24,776 nt of DNA from an uncultured Eubacteriales bacterium (GTDB lineage: Bacteria > Bacillota > Clostridia > Oscillospirales > CAG-272): contig CAKTAA010000030.1 in NCBI GenBank assembly GCA_934526185.1, positions 1 through 24,776 on the forward strand, given 5' to 3'. A program made the translations under genes and the position numbers. Under the pieces are notes generated by a model. That model ran no database searches. It was not told where the DNA came from and was given only the letters and a program-made list of their open reading frames with translations. This document shows positions 24,332 through 24,776 of the stretch, one piece after another. Within the stretch, counting starts at the first letter, position 1, and every line of letters starts with the position of its first letter.

Positions 24332-24361
24332 TTGATATCAGGACTTATTTCATGTTATAAT
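24332..24361 (+). promoter_or_regulatory. Sigma-A promoter of the holin-like gene
   Basis: TTGATA (24332-24337), 18 bases, TATAAT (24356-24361). The -10 box lies in the centre of a 17-bp inverted repeat. Predicted start near 24368, about 90 bases before the holin ATG. Confidence 0.75.
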
Positions 24362-24383
24362 GCAATATGAAAAAAGTCCTGAT
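24337..24383. repeat. 17-bp inverted repeat around the holin promoter -10 box
   Basis: ATCAGGACTTATTTCAT (24337-24353) and ATGAAAAAAGTCCTGAT (24367-24383) are inverted copies with one mismatch, 13 bases apart, and enclose TATAAT. No T-tract follows on either strand, so it is not a terminator, and the left arm precedes the transcription start. A DNA-level operator is the simplest reading. Confidence 0.75.
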
Positions 24384-24458
24384 TCATTACAAAACTAACA
24401 ATTGAAAACAAAATTTGTAAAAAAGACTATTTCAAAAAAGGAAAGAAAGGAGATTCGA

Positions 24459-24713
24459 ATGAAAAACTGGAAACAGAAATTGACCAGCAGAAAATTCTGG
24501 GCAGCCGTTGCCGGATTTCTGACACCTTTGCTGGTAACTTTCGGCGTAACCGAAAATGCTGCGGCGGAAATTGTTTCTATTGTCATGTCCGGCGCTGTAC
24601 TCATCGCCTATATCATCGGAGAGGGCTTAGTTGATTCTGCCGCAGCCGAAAGTCAGGTGCAAAGCACGGCATTGGTTGAAAAGACAGAGGAGGATCAAAA
24701 TGCTGATACCTGA
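24459..24713 (+). CDS. Holin-like small membrane protein
   Basis: The 84-residue protein has a basic start (KNWKQKLTSRKFW), two hydrophobic helices (about 12-30 and 34-56), and an acidic, glutamate-rich tail. This is the plan of small phage holins that open the membrane to endolysin. The start at 24459 has AAAGGAG eight bases upstream. It overlaps the next gene by 14 bases. A prophage origin is likely, but tail or capsid genes are not in view, so a domesticated cassette is possible. Confidence 0.7.
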   Translation: MKNWKQKLTSRKFWAAVAGFLTPLLVTFGVTENAAAEIVSIVMSGAVLIAYIIGEGLVDSAAAESQVQSTALVEKTEEDQNADT

Positions 24714-24776
24714 CAGAACGCGAAAAGAACACGGTCTTGTTATCTCGGAAAAAATCATCCCGTTCGGCAGCCGGTG
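24700..24776 (+). CDS. Start of an unidentified gene, possibly lysis enzyme (runs off window)
   Basis: Twenty-five codons are visible, beginning MLIPDRTRKEHG and including ISEKIIPFGSR. GAGGAGG lies 6 bases before the ATG, and the start lies inside the end of the holin-like gene, so the two are translationally coupled. A peptidoglycan amidase or other endolysin is expected by position, but the visible residues are too few to name it. Confidence 0.55.
   Translation, partial: MLIPDRTRKEHGLVISEKIIPFGSR

Noticed and set aside
24337..24383. Invertible promoter (phase switch) flipped by the adjacent recombinase-like protein
   Set aside because: The arms are only 13 bases apart, too close for normal site-specific inversion, and the protein lacks catalytic residues. 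Kept only as an operator hypothesis.

Overview
The window looks like the chromosome of a spore-forming Firmicute of class Clostridia, probably an Oscillospiraceae/Ruminococcaceae-type anaerobe. The evidence is a clear spoIIR sporulation gene, strong purine-rich Shine-Dalgarno (SD) sites, consensus sigma-A promoters, a CIRCE-controlled groES-groEL operon, a c-di-AMP receptor of the DarA type, and AgrA/AgrC-like regulators. No tRNA, rRNA, CRISPR array or intact insertion sequence was seen. The taxonomic placement is inference.

Left part (1-6960). A short-chain dehydrogenase gene leaves the window at base 1, divergent from spoIIR. Next comes a monocistronic sigma-70-like gene whose ECF-size sigma part is fused to a winged-helix and about 300 residues of unknown function. 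An unusual ABC exporter with an N-terminal extra domain and a zinc ribbon follows, with its DUF1854 partner gene downstream. darA, with its own promoter and terminator, closes the block.

Middle (6993-13341), all on the minus strand: a regulatory cassette of a small XRE-type helix-turn-helix protein, a LytTR response regulator and a GHKL histidine kinase without any membrane sensor, tightly overlapped, followed by two adjacent ABC exporter half-transporters. Just after the kinase stop lies a pair of direct repeats with exact AgrA-type sequence and 21-bp periodicity. This suggests that the response regulator switches on the exporter pair. No obvious signal-peptide gene or AgrB-type processing protein is present. 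About 970 bases of gene-poor DNA lie upstream.

Right of centre (13342-20894): groES-groEL with a perfect CIRCE and sigma-A promoter (minus), then plus-strand genes for an AGCS amino-acid:cation symporter, a split ThrE-type threonine/serine exporter, an EamA/DMT permease and a HAD-family protein. This is an amino-acid and metabolite transport stretch.

Right end (20920-24776): minus-strand genes for endonuclease IV (nfo), a DUF2461 protein, a YgjP-like metallopeptidase and a degenerate tyrosine-recombinase-like protein driven by a perfect consensus promoter. Divergent from it are a holin-like gene and the start of another gene, perhaps a lysis enzyme. The divergent promoter region carries a 17-bp near-perfect inverted repeat around the -10 box of the holin promoter. 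It may be the edge of a prophage or a domesticated lysis cassette.

The most interesting items are the fused sigma/winged-helix protein with a plausible internal translation start at the domain border, the sensorless kinase/LytTR cassette with its operator, the zinc-ribbon ABC/DUF1854 pair, and the recombinase-like/holin divergent region.
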